Positions 1 to 6,451 of a stretch of DNA of 6,792 bases are shown in pieces. Both the position numbers and the translations under genes were made by a program. The stretch lies in assembly GCA_937132175.1 (NCBI GenBank), contig CAKZNU010000052.1:1-6792 (forward strand), in the 5' to 3' direction. The stretch's first letter is position 1. Each line of letters starts with the position of its first letter. A model generated the notes under the pieces. It was not told the origin of the DNA. It worked only from the letters and a program-made list of their open reading frames with translations, and searched no databases. The stretch comes from an uncultured euryarchaeote (lineage in GTDB: Archaea > Nanohalarchaeota > Nanosalinia > Nanosalinales > Nanosalinaceae).

Positions 1-2170
1 ATTCTGTCAGAAGCTTTCTGATGGTATCTGCTATTTTCTCGCCTACTCCCTCTATCTCTTTGAGGTCCTCTCTTTCTGCCGTGAAGACATCTTCAACCGT
101 CTGGAAACTTTCCATCATCCTGTCTGCGATCTTGGTGTTGACACCGGGTAACCCGGCAACCACAAACTTCTTGAGTTCTTCGTCCCTGCTGGGCGTACTT
201 TCGCCTCTGACCGATACCTCACGGTCCTTCTCTTCCTGTTCACGTTTTGCCAGGCTTGAGAGAAGCTGGGCTGTACCTTCGTGATCGTCTGACCATAGAA
301 CCGGGATACCGTAGTCAAGAGCCAGGGATGAAAGCGCTCCCTGTATCGCGTTCGGATGCACATCCCTGTGGCTGTACAGGTCCTTTCCCTCTATGATTAT
401 CACCGGGTTTCCGAACTGCTGGAGCTCGTTTATCTGGTCGAAGAGTCGGGAGTCAAGTATAGAATCGACGAAGTCTGCGGCTTCCTTTCTCTCTACTGCT
501 GCCTCCTCCGATACCAGAAAGTCTGCCACTTCTAGCCTCTGAGTCTTCACCGTAATCTCCATTCGGGAAAGCTCCTTTGCGACCGCAGACTCTCTGTCAT
601 CCGCATAGACCTTGATTCCTGGCTCCTGTTGATCTACGTTTTTTCCTCCGTCATCTGAACTCTCCGATGCGTATCCCTTGAGAGAGCTCTGGGCGTCTTC
701 CTGTACTCTCTCGTCGTTTTTCAGTTCGTTGAGAAGCTTGTTCATCTTCTTCTTCCTGTGATGGGCTGCCCAGTAGTTTCCCTCGTCTCTGGTGTCCTCG
801 GCAATCAGAACATAGACCTCTCCGGATTCCTCTCTTCCGGTTCTCCCACGTCTCTGAACATCTCTCACAGATGAAGCGACAGGCTCGTAGAAGATGACGT
901 AGTCAACCGCTGGTATGTCTAGGCCTTCCTCCCCTATGCTCGTAGAGACAAGTGCTCTGTACTCTCCACGGGAAAACTCCTCTACTGTCTCTATCTGTTC
1001 CGTCTGGCTCATGCCTTCGTCTCCGGACTGCCCTATAAACTCTGCGGAAGGTATACCGTCTTCCTCAAGCTTCTCTGCGATAAGATCGACGGTGTCCCTG
1101 TACTCGGTGAAGACTAAGGCTTTTTTTTCCTCTCCGAGATCGCCGAGTATCTCTCTTAGCTTCTCCAGCTTCGGGTGTTCCTCGTCTTCCTTCTTCAGGT
1201 ACTTCACGATCTTTAGTGCCTTCTGTACGTCATCGTTAGACAGAGCCCGGGAGGCTGCCTTCGAGTCATCGTTTTCCAGACCTTTCAGGTAGCTGTATGC
1301 CTGGGAAACCCCCTGTGTCTCAAGAAGCTCAACTGCCTGTGAGATCTTGAGAGCGGTCGCTACACGTGATATGGCGGAGTAAAGTTCGGGGTCGTCGCTG
1401 CCGGAAAGCTTCGAGGAGATGTTTCCACGAAGCTTGAGGAGATCTCCCTTGGTCACGTTCGAGATCGAGTCCATCTGGCCCATCGACTTCAGCTTCTTGA
1501 GCTGTTTTCTCTTGCCGGATTCGAGCTTGGACTTTGCCTCCCGGAACCGGTCATCAAGCTCCACGTTCATCCACGTGACTTCCTTTTCCTCGATGTAGGG
1601 CTCTACGTCCGGATCGTCCTCTGTTCTTACCTCAAAGTTCTCTATCTGGAGGTTTTCCGCAACCTCCATAACCTTTTCCTTTGATCCTCCTGGAGAAGCG
1701 GTCAGAGCCAGGTTCTGTGTCCGCATCTTCTCGTTGATGAATACGTAGCTGTACTCCCCTGTAGCACGGTGTGCCTCATCGAAGATCGTAAGCCCGAACT
1801 CCTCTACAGGTACCTCATCGGATACAAGATCGTTTTCCACAACCTGTGGGGTAGCGAAGAAAGCCTTCTTTTCGTCCCAGTACTCGTATCTCTTATTCGG
1901 CCGTGTGTCGCCGGTCATAATCTGCATCTCGTCGTCATCCAGCTCCAGCAGATCCTGAAAGGTCTTCATATGTTGGCTCACCAGAGGCTTCGTGGGTGCA
2001 AGCATCAGAATCTTCGAGTCCTGAAGCTTCATTGAGGCAACCATCACCGCTATGATCGTCTTTCCGAGCCCGGTAGGTAAGACAACCAGTGTGTTTCTGT
2101 TGGAGGCGGATGCAGCAATCACCTCCTGATATGCACGTGACTCCAGCTCATCGTTTTTCAGAAGCGTCAT
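1..2170 (-). CDS. hef: Hef-type helicase/nuclease (XPF/FANCM family), 3' end cut by window
   Basis: Superfamily 2 helicase fused to an XPF-type nuclease, acting on forked and branched DNA at stalled replication forks. At least 723 residues are visible and no stop is reached, so the extreme C-terminus lies beyond the left edge; archaeal Hef proteins are usually about 750-850 residues. Visible in order: RAYQE at 12-16; Walker A LPTGLGKT at 31-38; motif Ia APTKPL near 58-63; DEAH at 131-134; TAS at 157-159; a charged helical insertion at about 215-330 between the helicase lobes; motif V ending GLD at 416-418; motif VI QRRGRTGR at 439-446; a short acidic linker; the nuclease domain from about 520 with DDRE at 524-527, D550 and ERK-x3-D at 560-566; and a helix-hairpin-helix pair from about 667 (GLPGV, then GVGEK). 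Both activities look intact; the usual Gly before D550 is Ala. It starts 43 bp after the membrane-protein gene, with no Shine-Dalgarno and a TATA-like box about 28 nt upstream, so it may also be transcribed on its own. Confidence 0.95.
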   Translation of the reverse strand, partial: MTLLKNDELESRAYQEVIAASASNRNTLVVLPTGLGKTIIAVMVASMKLQDSKILMLAPTKPLVSQHMKTFQDLLELDDDEMQIMTGDTRPNKRYEYWDEKKAFFATPQVVENDLVSDEVPVEEFGLTIFDEAHRATGEYSYVFINEKMRTQNLALTASPGGSKEKVMEVAENLQIENFEVRTEDDPDVEPYIEEKEVTWMNVELDDRFREAKSKLESGKRKQLKKLKSMGQMDSISNVTKGDLLKLRGNISSKLSGSDDPELYSAISRVATALKISQAVELLETQGVSQAYSYLKGLENDDSKAASRALSNDDVQKALKIVKYLKKEDEEHPKLEKLREILGDLGEEKKALVFTEYRDTVDLIAEKLEEDGIPSAEFIGQSGDEGMSQTEQIETVEEFSRGEYRALVSTSIGEEGLDIPAVDYVIFYEPVASSVRDVQRRGRTGREESGEVYVLIAEDTRDEGNYWAAHHRKKKMNKLLNELKNDERVQEDAQSSLKGYASESSDDGGKNVDQQEPGIKVYADDRESAVAKELSRMEITVKTQRLEVADFLVSEEAAVERKEAADFVDSILDSRLFDQINELQQFGNPVIIIEGKDLYSHRDVHPNAIQGALSSLALDYGIPVLWSDDHEGTAQLLSSLAKREQEEKDREVSVRGESTPSRDEELKKFVVAGLPGVNTKIADRMMESFQTVEDVFTAEREDLKEIEGVGEKIADTIRKLLTE

Positions 2171-2190
2171 GGTTTATGCGAGGCGGTGAG

Positions 2191-2198
2191 TTTCAAAA
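2191..2198 (-). promoter_or_regulatory. Possible TATA box for hef
   Basis: The minus strand reads TTTTGAAA, with its first T 28 nt before the Hef ATG. This matches the spacing seen at other genes here and would give a leaderless transcript. The sequence is a weak TATA match and lies in a 43-bp gap, so read-through from the upstream genes is equally possible. Confidence 0.35.
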
Positions 2199-2213
2199 GC
2201 GTACGTCTCAACC

Positions 2214-2732
2214 TCAATCAAACTCCAGTCCGTCATCCTGTGACGTTAGAGAAAGCTTGAGGAGTTCAAACCCTGTGAAGGCTGTACCTGCAAAGATTCC
2301 TGCCCCTTTCAGGGTCTCTGTACCTATCTCTAAAGGAGTCCTGACAAGTACAGTTGTCATGTATGCGAAGACGTAGACGACGGTCGGAGCAGAGGCAATG
2401 AATGCAACTTCCTTCGGCCAGATATGGAAGAAATCAAGGAAGCCTACAGCGATACCGAATCCCAGAAGCAAGAGAACGGCTGTTCTCTCCAGACCTGTGC
2501 CCAGGTCCTGTGTCAGGTAGAGGCTCGCTCCTGTAGCAACCCAGATTATGGCGTTGGAGACCGAGCTGTTCCATCCGAGGTCCTCGCTGCTGTGTTTACC
2601 GAAGTAAAGCTCTATAACTACTGCACCCAGTACGACAGGTAGTACGCTGGGAAGAATCTCGACGTGGTTTACGGGTGCAAGGGCTATCTCTTTTGCTGTT
2701 TCTATGGCCTCCGGTGTCAGAAACTTCTGCAT
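2214..2732 (-). CDS. Multi-span membrane protein of unknown function, linked to HerA-like ATPase
   Basis: A 172-residue protein I do not recognise. It is mostly hydrophobic, with four or five likely membrane segments at about 27-46, 60-76, 84-104, 107-130 and 140-158. The short N-terminus and the C-terminal tail (ending SQDDGLEFD) are polar and acidic. Glycines and small residues recur inside the last segments, as in helix-packing membrane proteins. No catalytic motif or signal peptide is evident. The start lies only 5 bp past the stop of the HerA-like ATPase gene, and a GAGG sits 10 nt before the ATG inside the end of that gene, so the two are probably co-transcribed and translationally coupled. 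This suggests, but does not prove, that it anchors or partners the ATPase. Confidence 0.85.
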   Translation of the reverse strand: MQKFLTPEAIETAKEIALAPVNHVEILPSVLPVVLGAVVIELYFGKHSSEDLGWNSSVSNAIIWVATGASLYLTQDLGTGLERTAVLLLLGFGIAVGFLDFFHIWPKEVAFIASAPTVVYVFAYMTTVLVRTPLEIGTETLKGAGIFAGTAFTGFELLKLSLTSQDDGLEFD

Positions 2733-2737
2733 CCTTA

Positions 2738-4000
2738 TCAGTCCTCGAAGGCGTCCGGTGTGCCTCCGGCGTGCCAGGACTTTCTGGGACGCATCTGGAC
2801 CGGATAGATCCTCTCCGAGTTATCATCCAGTATAAGGCCTGTACCTTTCCTGTCGGGTAACGCATCGATGTAGTGCTTGAGGTCGTACCTCATGTACGTC
2901 TGCATGATCTCTCCGAGAGCCTCTATATCCTGTTGGGCCGTAAGTCTGTGTGCCAGAAGTATGTCCATCTGTGAGAGAGCGTTTGGATCAAGCTTGGCCG
3001 GCTGCTGAGTCGTCAAACAGAGAGAAACTCCGGGCTCACGGCCTATCTTAACCCATCTTAGCAGGGGATCAGATGCAGGAGTCTCTCCTTCGTTAGGCAG
3101 GAACTCGTGTGCCTCGTCTATAAACATGTAGACGATAGGCATCTCGTTTTCGTTTATACCCTGCATCTCATCCAGCTCCTCCATTCTCCGGGCGGCCATA
3201 CGCCTTCTGAGTATTCGTTTCGAAAGTATGCCAACCACCAGTGACTGTACACGTGTACCGCCGGACATCTGGCCAAATACAGATACGTCGACCACTGAAA
3301 GCTCACCTCTCTCCGTAAGCTTGTCAAGGGATGATTCCTCGCCGAATATCCCCCAGCTTTTCGCATTCATGAAACGGTTTTCAAGACCTTTCTTCGTCTT
3401 CTCATCGAAGTCAAACTCTTCTACTGCCTCGAGAATACTGTCTATGCTGTACTTGTTGCCGTACTGTTCGTCCAGTTCCTGTATAACCCTTTCAAGCAGG
3501 ATACTTAGCTCGGAGTTTGCCTCCAGTCCAAAAGACATTCTCCACTCCTCCGAGGTCAGTCTCGCCGGGTTGAGAGTAAATGTTTCATCGTACGGCATAT
3601 CCATCTCATCGAAGTCCCTGGTCTTTCCCTCAGGGATGTATACCTGCACATCGAAGGCCTCCGGCTTCATACCCCATTTATCAAGTGCGTTGACGTCTCT
3701 CTCGTTCGGTCTCTTCATCGACCAGTAGATCCCCATAGGATCAATGATTATGGTCGAGAGGTTCTCGGAGATATCCGCTGACTGTATCTCCTCAGCTATC
3801 GTACCCATACTGTAGGACTTTCCTGTACCACGTTTACCGAATACACCCATCACGTGTGGTGTCGCAACGTCAAGGTAGACAGGGTTGGCCATATGTGCCT
3901 CCTCGTTTTCACCTACCAGATGCTTGCCTACCTCTCCTGTTCCATCCAGACCGTGTTCATCCTGTTCCTCCTCCGTACGGCCGACGCTGATTACAGGCAT
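2738..4000 (-). CDS. HerA-like ATPase (FtsK-HerA superfamily) without an evident HAS-barrel
   Basis: A 420-residue P-loop motor ATPase of the HerA/DUF87 type, a family of hexameric DNA translocases that usually drive end resection with the nuclease NurA. Visible: Walker A GKRGTGKS at 55-62, followed by YSMGTIAEEI; a DPMG loop near 87-90 as in archaeal HerA-like proteins; Walker B with IDEAHEF at 294-300; a GREPGV segment with R321 in the place of the arginine finger; LTTQQP at 329-334 as sensor; and a C-terminal RPRKSWHAGG segment like that of HerA. Only about 40 acidic residues precede the core, so the usual roughly 100-residue HAS-barrel seems absent. No NurA gene is in the window. It is first in a likely operon with a membrane protein, then Hef. 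The start is supported by a TATA box 30 nt upstream, which predicts a leaderless mRNA. The ATPase class is secure; the DNA-processing role is inferred. Confidence 0.9.
   Translation of the reverse strand: MPVISVGRTEEEQDEHGLDGTGEVGKHLVGENEEAHMANPVYLDVATPHVMGVFGKRGTGKSYSMGTIAEEIQSADISENLSTIIIDPMGIYWSMKRPNERDVNALDKWGMKPEAFDVQVYIPEGKTRDFDEMDMPYDETFTLNPARLTSEEWRMSFGLEANSELSILLERVIQELDEQYGNKYSIDSILEAVEEFDFDEKTKKGLENRFMNAKSWGIFGEESSLDKLTERGELSVVDVSVFGQMSGGTRVQSLVVGILSKRILRRRMAARRMEELDEMQGINENEMPIVYMFIDEAHEFLPNEGETPASDPLLRWVKIGREPGVSLCLTTQQPAKLDPNALSQMDILLAHRLTAQQDIEALGEIMQTYMRYDLKHYIDALPDRKGTGLILDDNSERIYPVQMRPRKSWHAGGTPDAFED
2743..2746 (-). promoter_or_regulatory. Ribosome binding site of the membrane-protein gene
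   Basis: GAGG on the minus strand lies 10 nt before the ATG at 2732, inside the last codons of the upstream ATPase gene. The spacer contains that gene's TGA stop followed by TAA, so a ribosome terminating there could re-initiate. It closely resembles the initiation region of the plus-strand gene at 4153. Confidence 0.55.
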
Positions 4001-4023
4001 GTCTTATTGTGAAAGGTTCTCAG

Positions 4024-4030
4024 ATATAAA
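4024..4030 (-). promoter_or_regulatory. TATA box for the HerA-like ATPase gene
   Basis: The minus strand reads TTTATAT, with its first T 30 nt before the ATG at 4000. Archaeal transcription starts about 25 nt past the centre of the TATA box, so the transcript should begin at or within a base or two of the start codon. This is the clearest leaderless promoter in the window. Confidence 0.65.
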
Positions 4031-4084
4031 GTCATGTGTTTGCAGTGCTTCTCCGGTACGGCCTCGAAGCCTTTCTACCCGGCA

Positions 4085-4092
4085 TTTATAAA
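4085..4092 (+). promoter_or_regulatory. TATA box for the small acidic protein gene
   Basis: TTTATAAA, a near-ideal archaeal TATA box. Initiation is expected around 4112-4117, giving a leader of about 35-40 nt before the ATG at 4153. That agrees with the Shine-Dalgarno found there. The site is a perfect palindrome and could also be bound in the other orientation, towards the ATPase gene. Confidence 0.6.
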
Positions 4093-4137
4093 TGTGTCGT
4101 CCCTTACAGGTATTCAGAAAGACCGCAGAGGACCTCA

Positions 4138-4142
4138 GGAGG
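4138..4142 (+). promoter_or_regulatory. Ribosome binding site of the small acidic protein gene
   Basis: GGAGG lies 10 nt before the ATG at 4153 and fixes the start there. The open frame reaches back to 4036, but that extension would begin upstream of the TATA box. Confidence 0.6.
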
Positions 4143-4152
4143 CTTGATAAGC

Positions 4153-4374
4153 ATGATGCATGAACCAAATGAGTTTGAGCCGGACGAGTTTGACAGGGAG
4201 GACGAGGAACTCGATGAAAACGACATGAGGGAGAGAATCCAGAGAGAAGCCGAGGAGATAAGAGACGATGAGGAAGGCTTCGAGGACGAGCTCCCGGAAC
4301 AGGAGCCTGGTACGGTCGGAGGCCCCAAACACAGCAGGGGTACAGAAGATCCTGTAGACGAGATGCTCAGATAG
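4153..4374 (+). CDS. Small, highly acidic protein of unknown function
   Basis: A 73-residue protein I do not recognise and the only plus-strand gene supported here. The first 50 residues are dominated by Glu and Asp with interspersed Arg (runs such as DREDEELDEND), likely a charged helix or disordered segment. The tail changes character: Gly, Pro and Lys/His-bearing GGPKHSRGTEDP, then a short amphipathic DEMLR end. No membrane segment or metal motif is present. Support for a real gene comes from a strong TATA box, a GGAGG at 10 nt, and a T-run after the stop. It is divergent from the HerA-like ATPase gene, sharing a 152-bp intergenic region, so the two could be co-regulated. It could act as a protein-binding or DNA-mimic peptide, but that is speculation. 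Confidence 0.7.
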   Translation: MMHEPNEFEPDEFDREDEELDENDMRERIQREAEEIRDDEEGFEDELPEQEPGTVGGPKHSRGTEDPVDEMLR

Positions 4375-4398
4375 AGTTCTCCCACATACCTTCACATC

Positions 4399-4403
4399 TT
4401 TTT
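4399..4403 (+). terminator. Possible T-run terminator
   Basis: Five T residues lie 24 nt after the stop of the acidic protein gene, in an AT-rich stretch between two convergent genes. Archaeal termination often needs only such a run. No stable hairpin is apparent, and there is no matching T-run for the opposing gene. Confidence 0.35.
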
Positions 4404-4420
4404 GAATATCTTGAATAGGA

Positions 4421-5038
4421 CTAGAGAGAAAGAGCTATGAGCAGTATCGATGTTCCTGTAAGGAAAAGCCAGTAGAAGCCACTCCAGCGGATTATATCGG
4501 CTCCATCAAGCTTACCCGTAGGTATACTTCTGTAGTCAAACGGCATCATCTGGAACAGACAGAAGAAACCGGAGACATGTGCCAGTCTATCGAAGCCGAA
4601 TCCAAGCGTCAGGAAGCCTGTAATTAGAGGTACCAGAACCGCAACAGCCGAGATATAGAATTCGTACCTTGCCCAGATCACGTCCACGGACTTACCCCAG
4701 TTCTCATAGGCCTTTCGGGAGACAGAGGTCTCTACCGGAAACAGAGCGAGCAGAGGAAGACCCGTTACTGCGGCGCCGATAGCCGTAACAAGACCCGTCG
4801 AGGCTCCTTCCTTTGAGAGCAAAAGATCCACGTAGCCATCAAGCTTGTAAACCACCATCCTTACACCTGTTTCTCTCGCCAGCAGAACAAGAAAAGACAG
4901 AAAAGTGTACCTGAGAACTCCGAAGACGTCGAAGCTTCCGAAAAACGCAGCGAAAGACATACCTGTCACGACTCCAGCCAGAAGAAAGTTCTTGATGTCT
5001 TCCGGTCCGGGAAAGCCACTAATCTCCGGCCTGATCAT
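4421..5038 (-). CDS. Degenerate M50 (site-2 protease)-like membrane protein, probably not a protease
   Basis: A 205-residue membrane protein with about five or six hydrophobic segments (roughly 18-34, 41-54, 81-100, 128-149, 153-166, 187-205). Two regions recall archaeal M50 site-2 proteases. The segment at 54-72 (ARETGV followed by RMVVYKLDG) sits where those proteins have HExxH followed by K-x-x-A-x-x-[YF]-G. The segment FQMMPFDY...LDGADIIRW at 162-185 matches the F-N-x-x-P...LDG third-ligand loop. The Glu (E56) and the LDG Asp (D178) remain, but both zinc-binding His are replaced, by R55 and V59. It is therefore probably an inactive relative that might bind substrates or partners. I chose the second ATG, 28 nt after a TTTATTT box; an ATG two codons earlier (5044) is possible. 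The family call rests on motif reading alone, and an unrelated membrane protein cannot be excluded. Confidence 0.85.
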   Translation of the reverse strand: MIRPEISGFPGPEDIKNFLLAGVVTGMSFAAFFGSFDVFGVLRYTFLSFLVLLARETGVRMVVYKLDGYVDLLLSKEGASTGLVTAIGAAVTGLPLLALFPVETSVSRKAYENWGKSVDVIWARYEFYISAVAVLVPLITGFLTLGFGFDRLAHVSGFFCLFQMMPFDYRSIPTGKLDGADIIRWSGFYWLFLTGTSILLIALSL

Positions 5039-5059
5039 AATCATGTCTTCGCCGTGATC

Positions 5060-5067
5060 AAATAAAA
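5060..5067 (-). promoter_or_regulatory. TATA box for the M50-like membrane protein gene
   Basis: The minus strand reads TTTTATTT in the 34-bp gap after the resolvase-like gene. TTTATTT begins 28 nt before the ATG at 5038 but only 22 nt before the ATG at 5044, so leaderless transcription would favour the later start. Confidence 0.45.
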
Positions 5068-5078
5068 CGTTGCCGGAG

Positions 5079-5558
5079 CTAAAGCTTCATCTCCATACAG
5101 AGCTCTGCGACGCTGTAATCCTCCGAGTCCCTCATGATCTCCGGAAACTCCTGTATCTCATCGATATGTAAGCCTGTATCGTCATCCCTGTACGAGCTTC
5201 TTACAGCCTTCCAAGGCACCATATAGGCTTTCCTGCTTCTGCCTCTACCACGTTTCAGCTCCACCGCAAGAAAGCCTCTTCTGCCCGATCTGTCCACGAA
5301 GTCAGATATCCTCTCAACCTGGTGGCCGCCGTCAGACTCGGAAAAATGCTGTGTGAAGTAAAGCTTGTTCGTGCTCGAAGTCTTCACGGACTTGTTCTCT
5401 ATCGCAAGGTAAAACATCTCATGAGGCGAGTCAACAAGAACGTCACAGAGCTGGCTTGAAAACCGGTGTTGTTTCTTCCTGTGTGCAATACCATCAATTT
5501 CCTCGTCCTCAAAGAAACTGTTAAACGAGTTTACAAGGGCACGTTCAAAGTCTGTCAT
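5079..5558 (-). CDS. Hjc-like Holliday junction resolvase (PD-(D/E)XK nuclease fold)
   Basis: A 159-residue protein whose motif order matches archaeal Hjc resolvases, which cut four-way DNA junctions symmetrically as dimers. ERAL at 5-8 supplies the N-terminal Glu. QLCDV at 36-40 stands for the PD-I motif, with D39. AIENKS at 52-57 is the E-x-K motif (E54, K56), close to IECKS of Hjc. HQVERISDF from 79 followed by GFLAVEL gives the Gln helix and the last core strand, and a basic RGRGRSRK patch precedes a MVPW segment. All metal-binding residues are present. Known Hjc proteins are about 120-140 residues; the extra length here is an acidic C-terminal tail. I start at the second ATG because it puts the catalytic Glu at the family's usual distance and lies 29 nt from a TATA-like box; the first ATG (5570) would add four residues. 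Other PD-(D/E)XK nucleases, such as restriction-type enzymes, remain possible. Confidence 0.8.
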   Translation of the reverse strand: MTDFERALVNSFNSFFEDEEIDGIAHRKKQHRFSSQLCDVLVDSPHEMFYLAIENKSVKTSSTNKLYFTQHFSESDGGHQVERISDFVDRSGRRGFLAVELKRGRGRSRKAYMVPWKAVRSSYRDDDTGLHIDEIQEFPEIMRDSEDYSVAELCMEMKL

Positions 5559-5581
5559 GTTTGACAACATATGGTGCCCGA

Positions 5582-5589
5582 GTTAAATT
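5582..5589 (-). promoter_or_regulatory. Weak TATA-like box for the Hjc-like gene
   Basis: The minus strand reads AATTTAAC in the short gap after the phosphatase stop. TTTAAC begins 29 nt before the ATG at 5558 and only 17 nt before the ATG at 5570. No Shine-Dalgarno precedes either ATG. Co-transcription with the phosphatase gene is an alternative. Confidence 0.3.
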
Positions 5590-5597
5590 CGGACCGG

Positions 5598-6428
5598 TTA
5601 CTCATAGAACCTTACAGATAGGCCCTTTACGAAACTCTTCAGATCCGGGTTTGAGACAAGAACCCTGTACTTTCCCGAAACCTTCGAGTCCTGTACCTCG
5701 ACGAAGGCACCTGCCTCCCTGGCTATAAGCTCTGCAGCCGCAAAATCCCATCTCGACTCCGTGTGGCTCATAAATGCCTCTCCCCTTCCTGAGGCCACCT
5801 TGGAGATTTCCAGAGCCCCCGAGGACATATACCTGACCGCTGATCCTTCCTCTGCAAGCTCGGACCACAGCTCCTTCTGATCTCTGTGTTCACCATCGAA
5901 GTCTGAGACACGTGAGAACACAAGTGCCTTCCTCCTGTCCTCCACCTGACTGAGCTCCAAACTCTGTAAGTCCTCGAGGCTCCCCGGAGAAGAACTTCTG
6001 TATGCCCCGGATCCCTGCACAGCAAGGAAAAGAGAGGATAAGCCGCTTTCAGGAGAGTAAACTACGCCAACCCGGGCCTCTCCCTTAACCTCAAAGGCAA
6101 TAGAGGTACAGAAGTAATCCAGCCCTTTCTGAAAGTTTGTCGTCCCGTCTACAGGGTCTATAACCCAGCGCCTGCCGGCTTTACCTTCCTCCTGATACTC
6201 CATTTCTTCCTCCGCCAGAAAACCGTCATCCGGAAACGACTCACTGATAACCTCTACTATCCTATCCTGAGCCCTGATATCTGCCTCAGTATAGATGTCT
6301 CCCGGAGAAGACTTGCTGCCCTGTACCTCAGCCTCCCCATCCGCATACTCATCGATAACCTCTCCAGCTGCCTCAGCAGCTTCAAGAGCAACCTCCAGCT
6401 CATCCGAATACTCCGAATCATCAAACAT
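5598..6428 (-). CDS. Inositol monophosphatase family protein (possibly also fructose-1,6-bisphosphatase)
   Basis: A 276-residue Mg-dependent sugar-phosphate phosphatase. Archaeal members release inositol from inositol-1-phosphate for lipids or solutes, and many also dephosphorylate fructose-1,6-bisphosphate. Motifs in order: DIYTEAD at 44-50; LAEEE with metal-binding glutamates at 73-75; WVIDPVDGTTNF at 88-99 carrying D91, D94 and T96; and WDFAAAELIAREAGAF from 227 carrying D228. All catalytic positions are present and the length is normal. The protein is acidic throughout. The frame is open to an ATG at 6467, but I prefer 6428: it removes 13 residues that do not fit the family N-terminus (members begin just before the first helix, here ELEVALEAAEAAG) and lies 30 nt after a TTTAAA box. 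The substrate cannot be settled from sequence, and related PAP phosphatases share this fold. Confidence 0.92.
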   Translation of the reverse strand: MFDDSEYSDELEVALEAAEAAGEVIDEYADGEAEVQGSKSSPGDIYTEADIRAQDRIVEVISESFPDDGFLAEEEMEYQEEGKAGRRWVIDPVDGTTNFQKGLDYFCTSIAFEVKGEARVGVVYSPESGLSSLFLAVQGSGAYRSSSPGSLEDLQSLELSQVEDRRKALVFSRVSDFDGEHRDQKELWSELAEEGSAVRYMSSGALEISKVASGRGEAFMSHTESRWDFAAAELIAREAGAFVEVQDSKVSGKYRVLVSNPDLKSFVKGLSVRFYE

Positions 6429-6451
6429 AACACCAGTTTCCCAACAGACGG

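Noticed and set aside
915..1292. A 125-codon plus-strand open frame opposite hef
   Set aside because: A low-complexity Ser/Phe-rich translation that lies wholly within the strongly supported helicase gene.
3228..3728. A 166-codon plus-strand open frame opposite the HerA-like ATPase
   Set aside because: The product is Ser-rich with no recognisable domain, as expected from the antisense of an acidic gene rich in GAG/GAC codons. It has no promoter or ribosome site of its own.
4036..4152. A 39-codon N-terminal extension of the acidic protein
   Set aside because: It would start upstream of the TATA box at 4085-4092 and has a different composition; GGAGG at 4138-4142 points to the ATG at 4153.
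4104..4395. Minus-strand open frames opposite the small acidic protein
   Set aside because: One is a Ser-repeat translation and the other has no motif; both mirror the Glu/Asp codons of the plus-strand gene, which has the TATA box and Shine-Dalgarno.
4402..4417. Two TTGAATA copies 9 bp apart between the convergent genes
   Set aside because: Only two short copies in AT-rich intergenic DNA; too little to call a repeat or operator.
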